A DNA stretch of 64,000 nt from [Clostridium] aerotolerans DSM 5434 (GTDB lineage: Bacteria; Bacillota; Clostridia; Lachnospirales; Lachnospiraceae). Under the pieces are notes generated by a model that was not told the DNA's origin, did not search any database, and saw only the letters and a list, made by a program, of their open reading frames with translations. The translations under genes and the position numbers were made by a program. The number at the start of each line of letters is the position of its first letter. Position 1 is the stretch's first letter. The DNA is taken from the NCBI RefSeq assembly GCF_000687555.1, contig NZ_JHWJ01000002.1, forward strand, positions 186,001 to 250,000. Reading direction: 5' to 3'. This document shows positions 52,409-61,201 of this stretch, one piece after another.

Positions 52409-53065
52409 TTAAACTTCCATCACTTTTAAACTGGGAGAAACGATCAAAGGAGCTTCTGTCTGATTCTGTACATCTTCTACAGAAATGCCGGGAGCAATTT
52501 CTTTTAACAACAAACCTTTACCTGGTACAACGTCAATAACTGCCATATCCGTCACAATGGTCTTAGCCACATGAGCTGCGGTCAGAGGAAGTCTGCATTT
52601 ACGAAGTATCTTCGGTGATCCGTTCTTATTGATGTGCTCCATAGCCAGAATGACTTTTTTAGCGCCTACCACCAGATCCATGGCTCCGCCCATTCCCGGC
52701 ACCTTTTTGCCTGGAATCATCCAGTTGGCAACATTTCCTTCTGAATCAACCTCCAGTGCTCCTAATACCGTAACATCTACGTGGCCGCCCCGTATGATGC
52801 TAAAGGAGAAAGAGCTGTCAAAGAAGCTGGCCCCCTCTACAGTGGTCACGTAATTTCCGCCTGCATCAATACAATTAGGACTCTCATTACCCTCTCCGGC
52901 ATTTGGTCCCACGCCAAGGATACCATTTTCCGCTTCCAGCATAACATGAACATCTTCCGGTATGTAATTTGCCACCATGGTAGGCATTCCTATCCCAAGG
53001 TTGACGACATCACCATCTTTTAATTCCTTTGCCACTCGCTTCGCAATAAATTCTCTCTTATCCAT
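52409..53065 (-). CDS. ctfB: Acetoacetyl-CoA:acetate/butyrate CoA-transferase, beta subunit
   Basis: A 218-aa class I CoA-transferase B subunit: VNLGIGMPTMVANY near residue 21, the catalytic glutamate in LEAENGILGVGP (about 46), and later GGAMDLV. With subunit A it moves CoA from acetoacetyl-CoA to acetate or butyrate, releasing acetoacetate. It starts at a TAATG overlap with ctfA. Confidence 0.92.
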   Translation of the reverse strand: MDKREFIAKRVAKELKDGDVVNLGIGMPTMVANYIPEDVHVMLEAENGILGVGPNAGEGNESPNCIDAGGNYVTTVEGASFFDSSFSFSIIRGGHVDVTVLGALEVDSEGNVANWMIPGKKVPGMGGAMDLVVGAKKVILAMEHINKNGSPKILRKCRLPLTAAHVAKTIVTDMAVIDVVPGKGLLLKEIAPGISVEDVQNQTEAPLIVSPSLKVMEV

Positions 53066-53724
53066 TATAATCCCACCTTTACTATGGCATTTACAAAGAT
53101 TCCAGGAACATTAATATGATTTGGCTCAAGCGTACCAGTCTTTACCACCTCATCTACCTCAGCAACTACATAATCAGCCGCCGTAGCCATGACAATATTA
53201 AAGTTACGGGAGGAACCTCTGATGATTAAGTTTCCCTCTTCATCGGCCTTTTCTGCCTTTATAAAGGCCACATTAGCCTTTAAGGGCATTTCAAGAAGAT
53301 ATTCTTTTCCCTCGATCTCCAGCTTCTTTTTTCCTTCCTCCACTATGGTACCTACGCCAACAGGAGTTAAAACACCTCCAAGTCCTGCACCGCCTGAACG
53401 GATTTTCTCTGCCAGGGTTCCCTGAGGAAACAGCTTTACCTCTGCTTCTCCTGTCATAAGAAGTCTTCCTGTCTCCGGATTGGCACCGATATAGGAAGCA
53501 AAGATACGGCTGACTCTTCCGCTTTTTACCAGTTGATAGATGGATAAATCCTTGGTTCCTGTATCATTGGATATGATGGTCAAGTCCTTGGCAGGATTGG
53601 TGTTTAACAGTGTATTCACCAGATGCTCCGGATGACCTCCTGCCAAAAATCCGCCCACCATGATGGCATCTCCGTTTTTTACTATTTCTACTGCTTCTCT
53701 GGCTGTCATCAATTTACTTTTCAT
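53065..53724 (-). CDS. ctfA: Acetoacetyl-CoA:acetate/butyrate CoA-transferase, alpha subunit
   Basis: A 219-aa CoA-transferase A subunit with DAIMVGGFLAGGHPE near residue 20, the GGAGLGGVLTPVGVGT loop and FIKAEKADEEGNL. It overlaps adc by 11 bp and ctfB by 1 bp, so the three subunits of the pathway are translated together. Confidence 0.92.
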   Translation of the reverse strand: MKSKLMTAREAVEIVKNGDAIMVGGFLAGGHPEHLVNTLLNTNPAKDLTIISNDTGTKDLSIYQLVKSGRVSRIFASYIGANPETGRLLMTGEAEVKLFPQGTLAEKIRSGGAGLGGVLTPVGVGTIVEEGKKKLEIEGKEYLLEMPLKANVAFIKAEKADEEGNLIIRGSSRNFNIVMATAADYVVAEVDEVVKTGTLEPNHINVPGIFVNAIVKVGL

Positions 53725-54484
53725 GATTGATACCTCCTTTGCTTTCTTCTAAGTAATCATACAAAACACTTCCATAGGGAAGGGTAAGATCTGCGATAAA
53801 ATGCTTTCCTTCCAGGCATTTCTTTATGGGAAGGTCTGCCACCGGTGCATTGACATGAGGCGTCAGACTCAGTCTTGCAGGCCCTGACCAGGCACCCTTT
53901 ACTGTGATGTCTTCCAGTTCATAGGATACCAGCTGAGCGATCTTAGGACTTCCGTCCACGTCGGGAATCAGCTTTAAGTTCACCTGGGTCTTTCCTATGG
54001 TTTTAGCAACTGCCTGATGATCAAGAGTGTTATATTTAAAGGGCATGGTTCCCATTGCCACAAGAACGTTATTATAGATCAAGGTGCCAGTGAGAGTTTC
54101 TGTCTCCTCCACCTTTAGAGTGGGATGACCCCATTTTTTAGGAAATCCCCAGACTTCCCGGCCTCCAAGAATGGCGGGACCATTGTTTAAATACATCTGA
54201 GAAATAAAGTTACAAGGTTCTCCGTGATAGAGGCAGGGAATGACGACTCCGCTTTCTTCGTAGGAACCTAAGCCAGAGGAATCCGGCATTTTGATCCATT
54301 CATAGACCACTGTATTGCTCCCGTCCGGCTCCAGGGGCTCCGGGACAGCCTGACGAATAATTTCCGGGTCGGATTCATAGGTGACGGTAAAGAATTCACG
54401 GTTTATGAACCGGCAGGGAGGACGGCCGTAGCTGGCACTTGCAGCCGGCATGGATTGTAAGGATAAAATATCTTCTTTCTTCAT
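53714..54484 (-). CDS. adc: Acetoacetate decarboxylase
   Basis: A 256-aa decarboxylase turning acetoacetate into acetone and CO2. The Schiff-base lysine and its neighbour are in GREVWGFPKKWGHP, and the DSSGLGSYEESG loop carries the conserved glutamate, matching C. acetobutylicum Adc in order and length (about 245 aa). ATG 54484 has GGAAG 6 bp upstream; an ATG two codons earlier is possible. Confidence 0.94.
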   Translation of the reverse strand: MKKEDILSLQSMPAASASYGRPPCRFINREFFTVTYESDPEIIRQAVPEPLEPDGSNTVVYEWIKMPDSSGLGSYEESGVVIPCLYHGEPCNFISQMYLNNGPAILGGREVWGFPKKWGHPTLKVEETETLTGTLIYNNVLVAMGTMPFKYNTLDHQAVAKTIGKTQVNLKLIPDVDGSPKIAQLVSYELEDITVKGAWSGPARLSLTPHVNAPVADLPIKKCLEGKHFIADLTLPYGSVLYDYLEESKGGINHEK

Positions 54485-54514
54485 ACACATCTTCCTTTCT
54501 TTGTATTATGTATT

Positions 54515-55705
54515 TTAAATAGCAGCGTTTTCTACCAGCATGGCAATTCCCATGCCTCCTCCGATACATAAGGAAGCTACACCATAATGAGCGGATCTGC
54601 GCGTCATTTCATGAATGAGAGTGACCAGTATTCTGGCTCCGCTGGCCCCTAAGGGATGGCCGATTGCAATGGCTCCTCCATTGACATTGATTTTTGATGA
54701 GGGTATTTCCAGTTCTCTTGTGGCAGCCACTGACTGAGAAGCGAATGCTTCATTGATTTCAAAAAGATCAATATCCCCTACGGTAAGTCCCTGTCTTTTC
54801 AGTAAGGTGTCCACTGCCTTTAATGGTCCCATTCCCATATATGCAGGATCAATGCCCACCAGGGAGTACCCCTTAATGTAAGCTTCCGGTTTTAATCCAT
54901 GCTCCCTGCATGCCTCATCTGATGCTACAAGCATGGCTGCTGCGCCATCGCTGATCGGGGAGGCATTACCGGCTGTGACAGTTCCATCTGGCCGGAATAC
55001 GGTTCTTAAGGTGGTTAGCTTTTCTACTGTAGTATCTGCTCTTACGTGTTCATCTTCGTTAAAGAGGATTTCTTCCTTCTTCTTTTTGATGGTTACTGGT
55101 ACGATTTGTCCGTCGAATACGTGATTCTTCTGTGCTTCTGCTGCTTTTTTATTGCTCTCATAAGCAAATTCATCCTGTTCCTGTCTTGTTACGTGATATT
55201 TTTCAGCAACATTTTCCGCGGTAAGACCCATATGATAATCGTTGATGGCACAGGTAAGGCCGTCTCCCACCAGGCTATCCACCAGCTCACCGCTTCCAAG
55301 GCGGTAGCCGTTTCTTGCATTTCTCAAAAGGTAGGGAGCACTAGACATATTCTCCATTCCTCCTGCCAATACGATGCTCCCCTGTTCCGCCAGGATGGAA
55401 TTGTATGCGAGGGCTACTGCGTGAAGGCCGGAGCCGCACACGGTATTAATTGTTGATGCTGGCACTTTAACTGGGATTCCTGCTTTTATTGCAGCCTGCC
55501 GGGCCGGATTCTGACCATTGCCAGCCTGAAGGACATTGCCCATATAAACTTCGTTAATGAAAGAACTATTTACATTACTTTGATTCAGACACGCTTTTAT
55601 AACGGTTGCCCCCAATTCCGTGGCACTTATGGTGGAAAGAGTACCATTAAAGGATCCAACTGCAGTTCTTAAAGGACTTACTAACGCTATTTTTTTCATA
55701 ATCAT
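54515..55705 (-). CDS. Acetyl-CoA acetyltransferase (thiolase)
   Basis: A 396-aa biosynthetic thiolase condensing two acetyl-CoA to acetoacetyl-CoA. Active-site residues: cysteine near 89 in NTVCGSGLHA, histidine near 350 in AIGHPLGASGA and cysteine near 380 in SLCIGGGMG. First gene of thl-adc-ctfA-ctfB, the complete route from acetyl-CoA to acetone. Confidence 0.95.
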   Translation of the reverse strand: MIMKKIALVSPLRTAVGSFNGTLSTISATELGATVIKACLNQSNVNSSFINEVYMGNVLQAGNGQNPARQAAIKAGIPVKVPASTINTVCGSGLHAVALAYNSILAEQGSIVLAGGMENMSSAPYLLRNARNGYRLGSGELVDSLVGDGLTCAINDYHMGLTAENVAEKYHVTRQEQDEFAYESNKKAAEAQKNHVFDGQIVPVTIKKKKEEILFNEDEHVRADTTVEKLTTLRTVFRPDGTVTAGNASPISDGAAAMLVASDEACREHGLKPEAYIKGYSLVGIDPAYMGMGPLKAVDTLLKRQGLTVGDIDLFEINEAFASQSVAATRELEIPSSKINVNGGAIAIGHPLGASGARILVTLIHEMTRRSAHYGVASLCIGGGMGIAMLVENAAI

Positions 55706-56072
55706 TCATTCCTTTCATTTATTCGTTTGTCAGTTACCAAGATGAAACAATGATTTCAAATGTGAGACTTCCATTCAAAAATAAGCGATGTAGAATGGTT
55801 TTTATCTGCTCCTTTCTGTTGTCAATTGAATTACAAACGTATTTTGCTACTCTTAAAGTTTGATTTCAATACAAGTGGCATAACTTACAGTTTTTGTTGT
55901 ATGACTGACAGAAAAAGGAGCATTCGGAGCATAAGTTTCTTAAATCTATGGTTTAAAGTTCTTAATAAATAACTGGAAGCATATATTAAAAATCGGTATG
56001 ATAATCAGAAGCTTCAGACCTTAAAAAGTAATCTTAAATCCAACTGCATAGGACGAAATAAGGGGGAATTAT
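55706..56072. promoter_or_regulatory. Divergent control region between thl and the GAF-like gene
   Basis: 367 bp without a gene. A similar element faces both ways: TTGACAACAGAAAGGAGCA on the minus strand (55807-55825) and CTGACAGAAAAAGGAGCA on the plus strand (55905-55922). Neither has a good -10 at normal spacing. TATGAT at 55997-56002 may be the -10 for the plus-strand pair. No Spo0A box or clear LytTR site was found. Confidence 0.55.
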
Positions 56073-56504
56073 ATGGACATCTTTCGCTTAAAAGAATTGT
56101 TTCAGAAGCTTTATGAAGCTACAAATGTAGCTGATATTGGCTGCCATATGATCTTAAATGGACGTTTAAAGCCCGTTTATAAGACTGAAACCGATCAACT
56201 TGGAATGGAGAGATGGAGAACCATACATGAAGAAAATCCTGTATTGATTAAGAATACTCCCATACTAAAGCAGATCATGAATGATAAGAAACCACTTTCC
56301 ATCTACGACACCAAACATGATTCCAGATCAGCGGAAGAATTTTTTCTTTTTGGAGTTGATAGTGTCATGATCCTACCATTTGTAAGAAAGGAAGAGGTAA
56401 ACGCAATTATCTCCATCGTATCCATTGGAAAACTTCACCGTTTTACAAAAGAAGAAATGGATGTCTGCATGAAGCTTATAATTGATTATTTAGAATATTT
56501 ATAA
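56073..56504 (+). CDS. Small GAF-like protein
   Basis: A 143-aa protein with a GAF-like layout: an N-terminal helix (RLKELFQKLYEATNVADIG), a central strand/loop region (LSIYDTKHDSRSAEEFFLFGV) and a C-terminal VMILPFVRKEEVNAIISIVSIG then a helix. It may bind a small ligand; no DNA-binding part. AGGGGG precedes the ATG. It lies 17 bp before the ThDP enzyme and is probably its partner or sensor. Confidence 0.65.
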   Translation: MDIFRLKELFQKLYEATNVADIGCHMILNGRLKPVYKTETDQLGMERWRTIHEENPVLIKNTPILKQIMNDKKPLSIYDTKHDSRSAEEFFLFGVDSVMILPFVRKEEVNAIISIVSIGKLHRFTKEEMDVCMKLIIDYLEYL

Positions 56505-56521
56505 TTCAGGGGGAAATGACT

Positions 56522-58150
56522 ATGAGAATAGCAAATGAAATTTTATTATACTTAAAAAATTCAGGAGTAAATCATATCTTCGGAATACCGGCTGGTACAA
56601 TCAGTCCTCTTTTTGATGCTTTAAACGACGTTTCTATAAAGCCCATTGTTGCCAAAAATGAAGGTGGAGCTGCTTATATGGCTGCCCGATATGCCAGTGT
56701 AACTCAAAAGCTTTCGGTGTGTATGGGCGCCAGCTGCGTAGGTGCCAATAATATGATGAATGGTGTGGGAGATGCCTACAGGGGGAAGGCTCCTGTCCTG
56801 TTTATTACCGGCTATGTCCACAGATGGCAGATTGGTAAGGGCGCCATACAGGAGCTTAATACCGAAGAAATCTTCAGGCCCATTACAAAATACAGCAAAA
56901 CAATCTTAAAGGAAGAAGATGTGATGAAGGAGCTGGCTTTTGCAATCAGGACCGCCTTAACTGCTCCCATGGGACCGGTCCATTTATCCATTCCAATGGA
57001 CATACAGATGGCTGAGATACCTGATGACATGCCTGACTTTAAAGCACCAATTTATGGTTCTTCCCCAGAAGCGCAAGTAATGCTTTCTAAGGCCTGTAAG
57101 GTTATAGAGGAGGCAAATAAGGGGCTGATTCTCGTTGGAAAAGGAGCAAGAGGAAGCTCTCACCTGGTAAAAGAATTAAGCTTGCATCTTAACTGGCCGA
57201 TTATAACGACTCCAAGTGGAAAAGGCGTAATCTCTCATGATTTTCCTTTAAACTTAGGTAATTACGGCTTTGCCAGCACAGATGCCGCTCTTTCTTATGT
57301 GAACGATTCCGCTGTTGACTGCCTTCTCGTTCTTGGTTCCAGTTTGGGCGAGTGCTCCACCAATAACTTTAACAAAGCTCTCACAGAGGGAAAAACTGTC
57401 ATTCATATTGACTGGGACAAAAAAGAGCTTGGAAAGGTTTATGAGACTCAGGTCAAAGTCAATGCCGACTTAGCTGAGGCTTTGCCCTACCTCATTCAGA
57501 ATACCAGGGCATCAAAAAAAGAACGGGTTCAAAGAGGAGTCATTAACCACTCGTCCCCTATCTCCTGTACCGGAGTCAGCCTTAAGAAATTTATGGAAGA
57601 GTTACCAAAATACATGCCATGCGATACCTTTTACGTTACAGATATGGGGGAGTTTATTAATTATATCTTAAAGTATTTAGAGATACCTGAGGCAGGAGAT
57701 TTTGAGGTGAATTTAAACTATGGTTCTATGGGAAATGCCATTGGAGGAGCCATTGGCGTACAGACTGCTTATCCAGAAAGAAATGTAGCTGTTTTTGCAG
57801 GCGACGGGTGCTTTTTTATGAACGGCATGGAGGTACTGACAGCAGCAGAATATGAGCTGCCCATTATTTATTTTATTATTAACAATGCCATGCTGGGCTT
57901 CGTAGAGCATGGTCATGAATTTCTCTTTCAAAGAATTGTTGAGGATTTTCACCAGAAAAGAATCCCCATCGCAGACATGATGGCAGCCTGCGGCTTAAAG
58001 ACCATGGTCATCGACGACAACAGTCAGATCGCGCAGCTTCCAGAATTCTTAAAGGACAGAAAAGGCCCGGTCATCATAGAGATTATGACAGACGGAAGCG
58101 AGCCATCTCCAAACGGTGACCGGTTAAAATCTCTGCAAAATCAAAAATAG
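56522..58150 (+). CDS. Thiamine diphosphate-dependent enzyme, acetolactate synthase/decarboxylase type
   Basis: A 542-aa three-domain ThDP enzyme. The Pyr domain has the catalytic glutamate in AKNEGGAAYMAARYA (about 45-58), the middle domain is near 190-330, and the PP domain has the ThDP motif GDGCFFMNG through INNAML. It does not match IlvB closely enough to be sure, and no small subunit is adjacent; pyruvate or another 2-oxoacid is the likely substrate. ATG 56522 has AGGGGG 8 bp upstream, better than ATG 56516. Confidence 0.8.
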   Translation: MRIANEILLYLKNSGVNHIFGIPAGTISPLFDALNDVSIKPIVAKNEGGAAYMAARYASVTQKLSVCMGASCVGANNMMNGVGDAYRGKAPVLFITGYVHRWQIGKGAIQELNTEEIFRPITKYSKTILKEEDVMKELAFAIRTALTAPMGPVHLSIPMDIQMAEIPDDMPDFKAPIYGSSPEAQVMLSKACKVIEEANKGLILVGKGARGSSHLVKELSLHLNWPIITTPSGKGVISHDFPLNLGNYGFASTDAALSYVNDSAVDCLLVLGSSLGECSTNNFNKALTEGKTVIHIDWDKKELGKVYETQVKVNADLAEALPYLIQNTRASKKERVQRGVINHSSPISCTGVSLKKFMEELPKYMPCDTFYVTDMGEFINYILKYLEIPEAGDFEVNLNYGSMGNAIGGAIGVQTAYPERNVAVFAGDGCFFMNGMEVLTAAEYELPIIYFIINNAMLGFVEHGHEFLFQRIVEDFHQKRIPIADMMAACGLKTMVIDDNSQIAQLPEFLKDRKGPVIIEIMTDGSEPSPNGDRLKSLQNQK

Positions 58151-58165
58151 CAGCAGAACCCTCTA

Positions 58166-59476
58166 TTATAAATTAAAAATGATTTTACAGCTGAATTTTT
58201 TATTCGATTCCTCTAAGACCATGCTGCCGTCATACTTTTTTATGATATTTTCCACATTCAGCAGACCAATACCATGGTTTTTACCCTTTCTTGATACGGG
58301 CTTTCCCATATACCACTTTTCAATGGGCATGGTACGGTTGGTAATGTTAATGACAATGAATTCATTGTATTTGTCCAGCTTCATATCTATGAATCTGTTG
58401 TTCGGGACCATGTCGCACGCCTCGATTGCATTATCCAGCAGATTTCCAAAAACAGTGGTGACTTCAATGGGTTCCATGAAGCTTAAATCAACAGCCCCGA
58501 TTTCCAAGTTAAATTCAATGGAATGAAGGCTTGCTATTCGTTTCTTATCATTTAGCAATACGTTTAATATGGGATTATTGGTGTAATCCTCCAGGGAAAG
58601 AGGCATGAGCATCTGACCGATTTCCCTGGCATAGGTTCTGGCCGTGTCATGTTCTTTTGCCTCATACATGGATTCAATCATATTCAAATGTTTATTGACA
58701 TCATGGAGAATTTTAATGGATTCATTGTATTTCTCTTCCTGATCTTCGTAGAACTCATATTGAAGGGTTGACTGCTGCTCCAAGAGCTTTAATTTTATCT
58801 TAAGCTGGCTGTTTTCCTCCACGAATCTGGCAAAATAAGAAAAATAAAGATCGGCAATCAAAATACACCCCATATTAACGAGAATCAATATGTGGTCCTT
58901 CTGGCTGTTTACCTTGGATATGACAAGAAAGATAACAGCTAAATTGGCAACGCTGTATAAGATAACAATAATCTCGATGAGGCATTGGGTCCTGTTAAAC
59001 GTCCGGCCTGCCTCTTCCTTCCAAAGCTTTGCTATGATCTGATAATAAGAAATCAGTACAAACAATTTGGAAAAGGTGATTTCCATGCTTTTGGCCATAA
59101 TAGGCTCTACGTTATGTATCTGAAACTTCCATAAGATATAGTCTAAAACTTCAACTCCTACTGCCTCGCATATGGATAAAATTAAAATTAATACGGTAAC
59201 ATCCACCAGCCGGTGTATCACCTTTTTATTGATATGATGAAACAGAAAAAGATTGACTGTGCCAGGAAGAACGATCCAGCTTAAGATATTTATAATGGGA
59301 TTATTTAATAAGTTAAGACATACAAGGGCAAGAAAGACCCCTGTTTTTACAAAGAAATATAAGTAACGTTTTTGATAGATTCGCTCATTTCTTTCTTCTA
59401 TGAATTGAAATACAATAACAATGTTGACCAGACATGAAATGATGGATCCATATATAAAAATAATGTAACCTTCCAT
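58166..59476 (-). CDS. AgrC-type membrane sensor histidine kinase
   Basis: A 436-aa kinase: about six to seven membrane helices in residues 1-215, a coiled linker, then the phospho-acceptor histidine in ILHDVNKHLNMIESM and a GHKL ATPase domain (VFGNLLDNAIEAC, NHGIGLLNVENII). This is the HPK10/AgrC pattern that senses cyclic peptides. It follows the LytTR regulator by 8 bp. With agrD/agrB 6 kb away it is the best candidate receptor. Confidence 0.87.
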   Translation of the reverse strand: MEGYIIFIYGSIISCLVNIVIVFQFIEERNERIYQKRYLYFFVKTGVFLALVCLNLLNNPIINILSWIVLPGTVNLFLFHHINKKVIHRLVDVTVLILILSICEAVGVEVLDYILWKFQIHNVEPIMAKSMEITFSKLFVLISYYQIIAKLWKEEAGRTFNRTQCLIEIIVILYSVANLAVIFLVISKVNSQKDHILILVNMGCILIADLYFSYFARFVEENSQLKIKLKLLEQQSTLQYEFYEDQEEKYNESIKILHDVNKHLNMIESMYEAKEHDTARTYAREIGQMLMPLSLEDYTNNPILNVLLNDKKRIASLHSIEFNLEIGAVDLSFMEPIEVTTVFGNLLDNAIEACDMVPNNRFIDMKLDKYNEFIVINITNRTMPIEKWYMGKPVSRKGKNHGIGLLNVENIIKKYDGSMVLEESNKKFSCKIIFNL

Positions 59477-59484
59477 CTCTTCTC

Positions 59485-60228
59485 CTAAATCGAATTCTGT
59501 ATAAATGTATTTAATTTTTTTCTAAACTCTGCGGATCGTTTCTGTGAAACAGGTATGATATCGTTATTATTTAAAAAAACTTCGTAGCCTTTTATCTTTT
59601 TCACATGTCGTAAATTTACTAAAAAACACTGGTGGCAGGTTTCAAAATTATGTAACTGCATCTTGTCTGCCAGATCTTTCATTTTATCCTTAAAGAAATA
59701 TTCTTCCTTTTCCAGTTTGATTTTTATCTTTCTATTAAAGTATTCAAAATAAAAAATATCATCTACTTCAAAATCCTTGATTCTGCTTTCCAGTTCCCCT
59801 TTTTCTGTTATCTCCATAATCTCAAATGCCACGGTTTCTTTATCCTCGTGTTCTTCCTGAATGCAGGATAAGATCTCATCCAGCTGACGGTCTATCTTAT
59901 CCTTTGTAACAGGCTTCACTAAATATGCAAACGCATGAACCCGGTTCACAGCCTGCTTGCAAAACTGTTTATAGCTGGTGGTATAAATAATTTTTAAACC
60001 TCTGTTAGATTCTCTTATTTTCTTGCCTACCTCTATTCCATTCATTCCGCCTAATGCAATATCAAGAAATAATACATCAAACGCCTCACTGGATTCAAGC
60101 AGCTCTTCTCCCGAGCAATACTTCTTGATCTCATAAGAAAATGGGCTCTGGCTCATGTAACCGTTCACCAACGTTTCTAATTTTTCCGCATCCTTCCTGT
60201 CATCGTCACAAATAGTTATAGAAAGCAT
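59485..60228 (-). CDS. LytTR-family response regulator, AgrA-like
   Basis: A 247-aa regulator: receiver domain with acidic ICDDD, phospho-acceptor aspartate in VLFLDIALGGMNG and lysine in YLVKPV, then a C-terminal LytTR DNA-binding domain (FEVDDIFYFEYFNRKIKI, NFETCHQCFLVNLRHV). ATG 60228 has AGGAGG 9 bp upstream. First gene of the pair with the kinase; partner of the AgrC-type sensor. Confidence 0.9.
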   Translation of the reverse strand: MLSITICDDDRKDAEKLETLVNGYMSQSPFSYEIKKYCSGEELLESSEAFDVLFLDIALGGMNGIEVGKKIRESNRGLKIIYTTSYKQFCKQAVNRVHAFAYLVKPVTKDKIDRQLDEILSCIQEEHEDKETVAFEIMEITEKGELESRIKDFEVDDIFYFEYFNRKIKIKLEKEEYFFKDKMKDLADKMQLHNFETCHQCFLVNLRHVKKIKGYEVFLNNNDIIPVSQKRSAEFRKKLNTFIQNSI

Positions 60229-60350
60229 CCATAATACCCTCCTGTCATATACATAAAGTTCCGTTTGTGCCAATATTTTGTCAAGTTTTTTGCATACTGC
60301 CGATTATTACTTCTATAGGCAGAGCTTCTGTCGATGGTATCTTTTGACTC

Positions 60351-60366
60351 TGTTAATATATTAACA
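60351..60366. promoter_or_regulatory. Rex-like palindrome upstream of the LytTR regulator
   Basis: TGTTAA-TATA-TTAACA, a perfect 16-bp palindrome that matches the Clostridial Rex operator (TTGTTAA-N4-TTAACAA) except at the outermost bases. It lies 123 bp before the LytTR gene and 54 bp after the pxpA stop. Confidence 0.5.
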
Positions 60367-60419
60367 CAATTTCCACAGAAATTACCAATATGTAATAAAT
60401 AACCCTTTGCAAGTAATTA

Positions 60420-61175
60420 TTAAAACCCTTTTACTTCAATTCCCTTTACGGCAAGCTCCTCCCGAATCCTTTTCACAAAGGCTAGAGCGTTTCTGCCATC
60501 CCCATGAACACAGACGGAATCAGCCTTTATGGAAATATCCTCCCCGCTAATGGCTCTTACCCTGCCTTCCTTTGCCATGCGGACCACCTGCTTTACTGCT
60601 GCTTCTTTCTCTTCAATCACAGCTCCCTTATGGCTTCTTGAAACAAGGGTTCCATCTCTTTCGTAAGCCCTGTCTGCAAATACCTCGCTGGCAGAAGAAA
60701 TTCCGCAATCCCTGGCTGCCCGGAGCATCTCACTTCCGCTTAAGGCCAGGAGCACCAGACTGTCATCCACGTCATGGATGGCTTCGCAGATGGCCGCTGC
60801 CAGTTTGTAGTCCACGGCTGCCATGTTATACAAGGCTCCATGGGGCTTGACATGATAAAGGTGTATGGAAGCGCTGTCACAAAATGCTTTTAATGCCCCG
60901 ATCTGATAGGTGACACATGCCTTAACTTCTTTTGGAGACAGATTCATGTTTCTTCTGCCGAATCCATTTAAATCCGGAAATCCAGGATGGGCCCCCGGCC
61001 TTACTCCGTGTACTTTACAAAGTGCGACGGTACGTTCCATAATAAGCGGATCTCCTCCGTGAAATCCGCATGCAATGTTTGCTGAGGTAATAAGCGGAAG
61101 AATCTCTTCATCCATACCCATCTTGTAGGCTCCGAAGCTTTCTCCCAAATCGCAGTTCAAATCAATGGTTGGCAT
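60420..61175 (-). CDS. pxpA: 5-oxoprolinase subunit A (LamB/YcsF)
   Basis: A 251-aa subunit of the ATP-dependent 5-oxoprolinase that opens 5-oxoproline to glutamate. Family signatures: LNCDLGESFGAYKMG at the start, SANIACGFHGGDP, GAHPGFPD and HVKPHGALYN. AAAGGAG precedes the ATG. Last gene of the pxpB-pxpC-DUF1445-pxpA operon. Confidence 0.93.
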   Translation of the reverse strand: MPTIDLNCDLGESFGAYKMGMDEEILPLITSANIACGFHGGDPLIMERTVALCKVHGVRPGAHPGFPDLNGFGRRNMNLSPKEVKACVTYQIGALKAFCDSASIHLYHVKPHGALYNMAAVDYKLAAAICEAIHDVDDSLVLLALSGSEMLRAARDCGISSASEVFADRAYERDGTLVSRSHKGAVIEEKEAAVKQVVRMAKEGRVRAISGEDISIKADSVCVHGDGRNALAFVKRIREELAVKGIEVKGF

Positions 61176-61201
61176 ATTTCTTCTCCTTTCCTTTACAGGT
61201 G

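Noticed and set aside
55706-56072. LytTR (AgrA) binding repeats in the thl divergent region
   Set aside because: One ACAGTT-like site at 55887 was seen, but the second copy at the expected distance does not fit (ACAGAAAAA).
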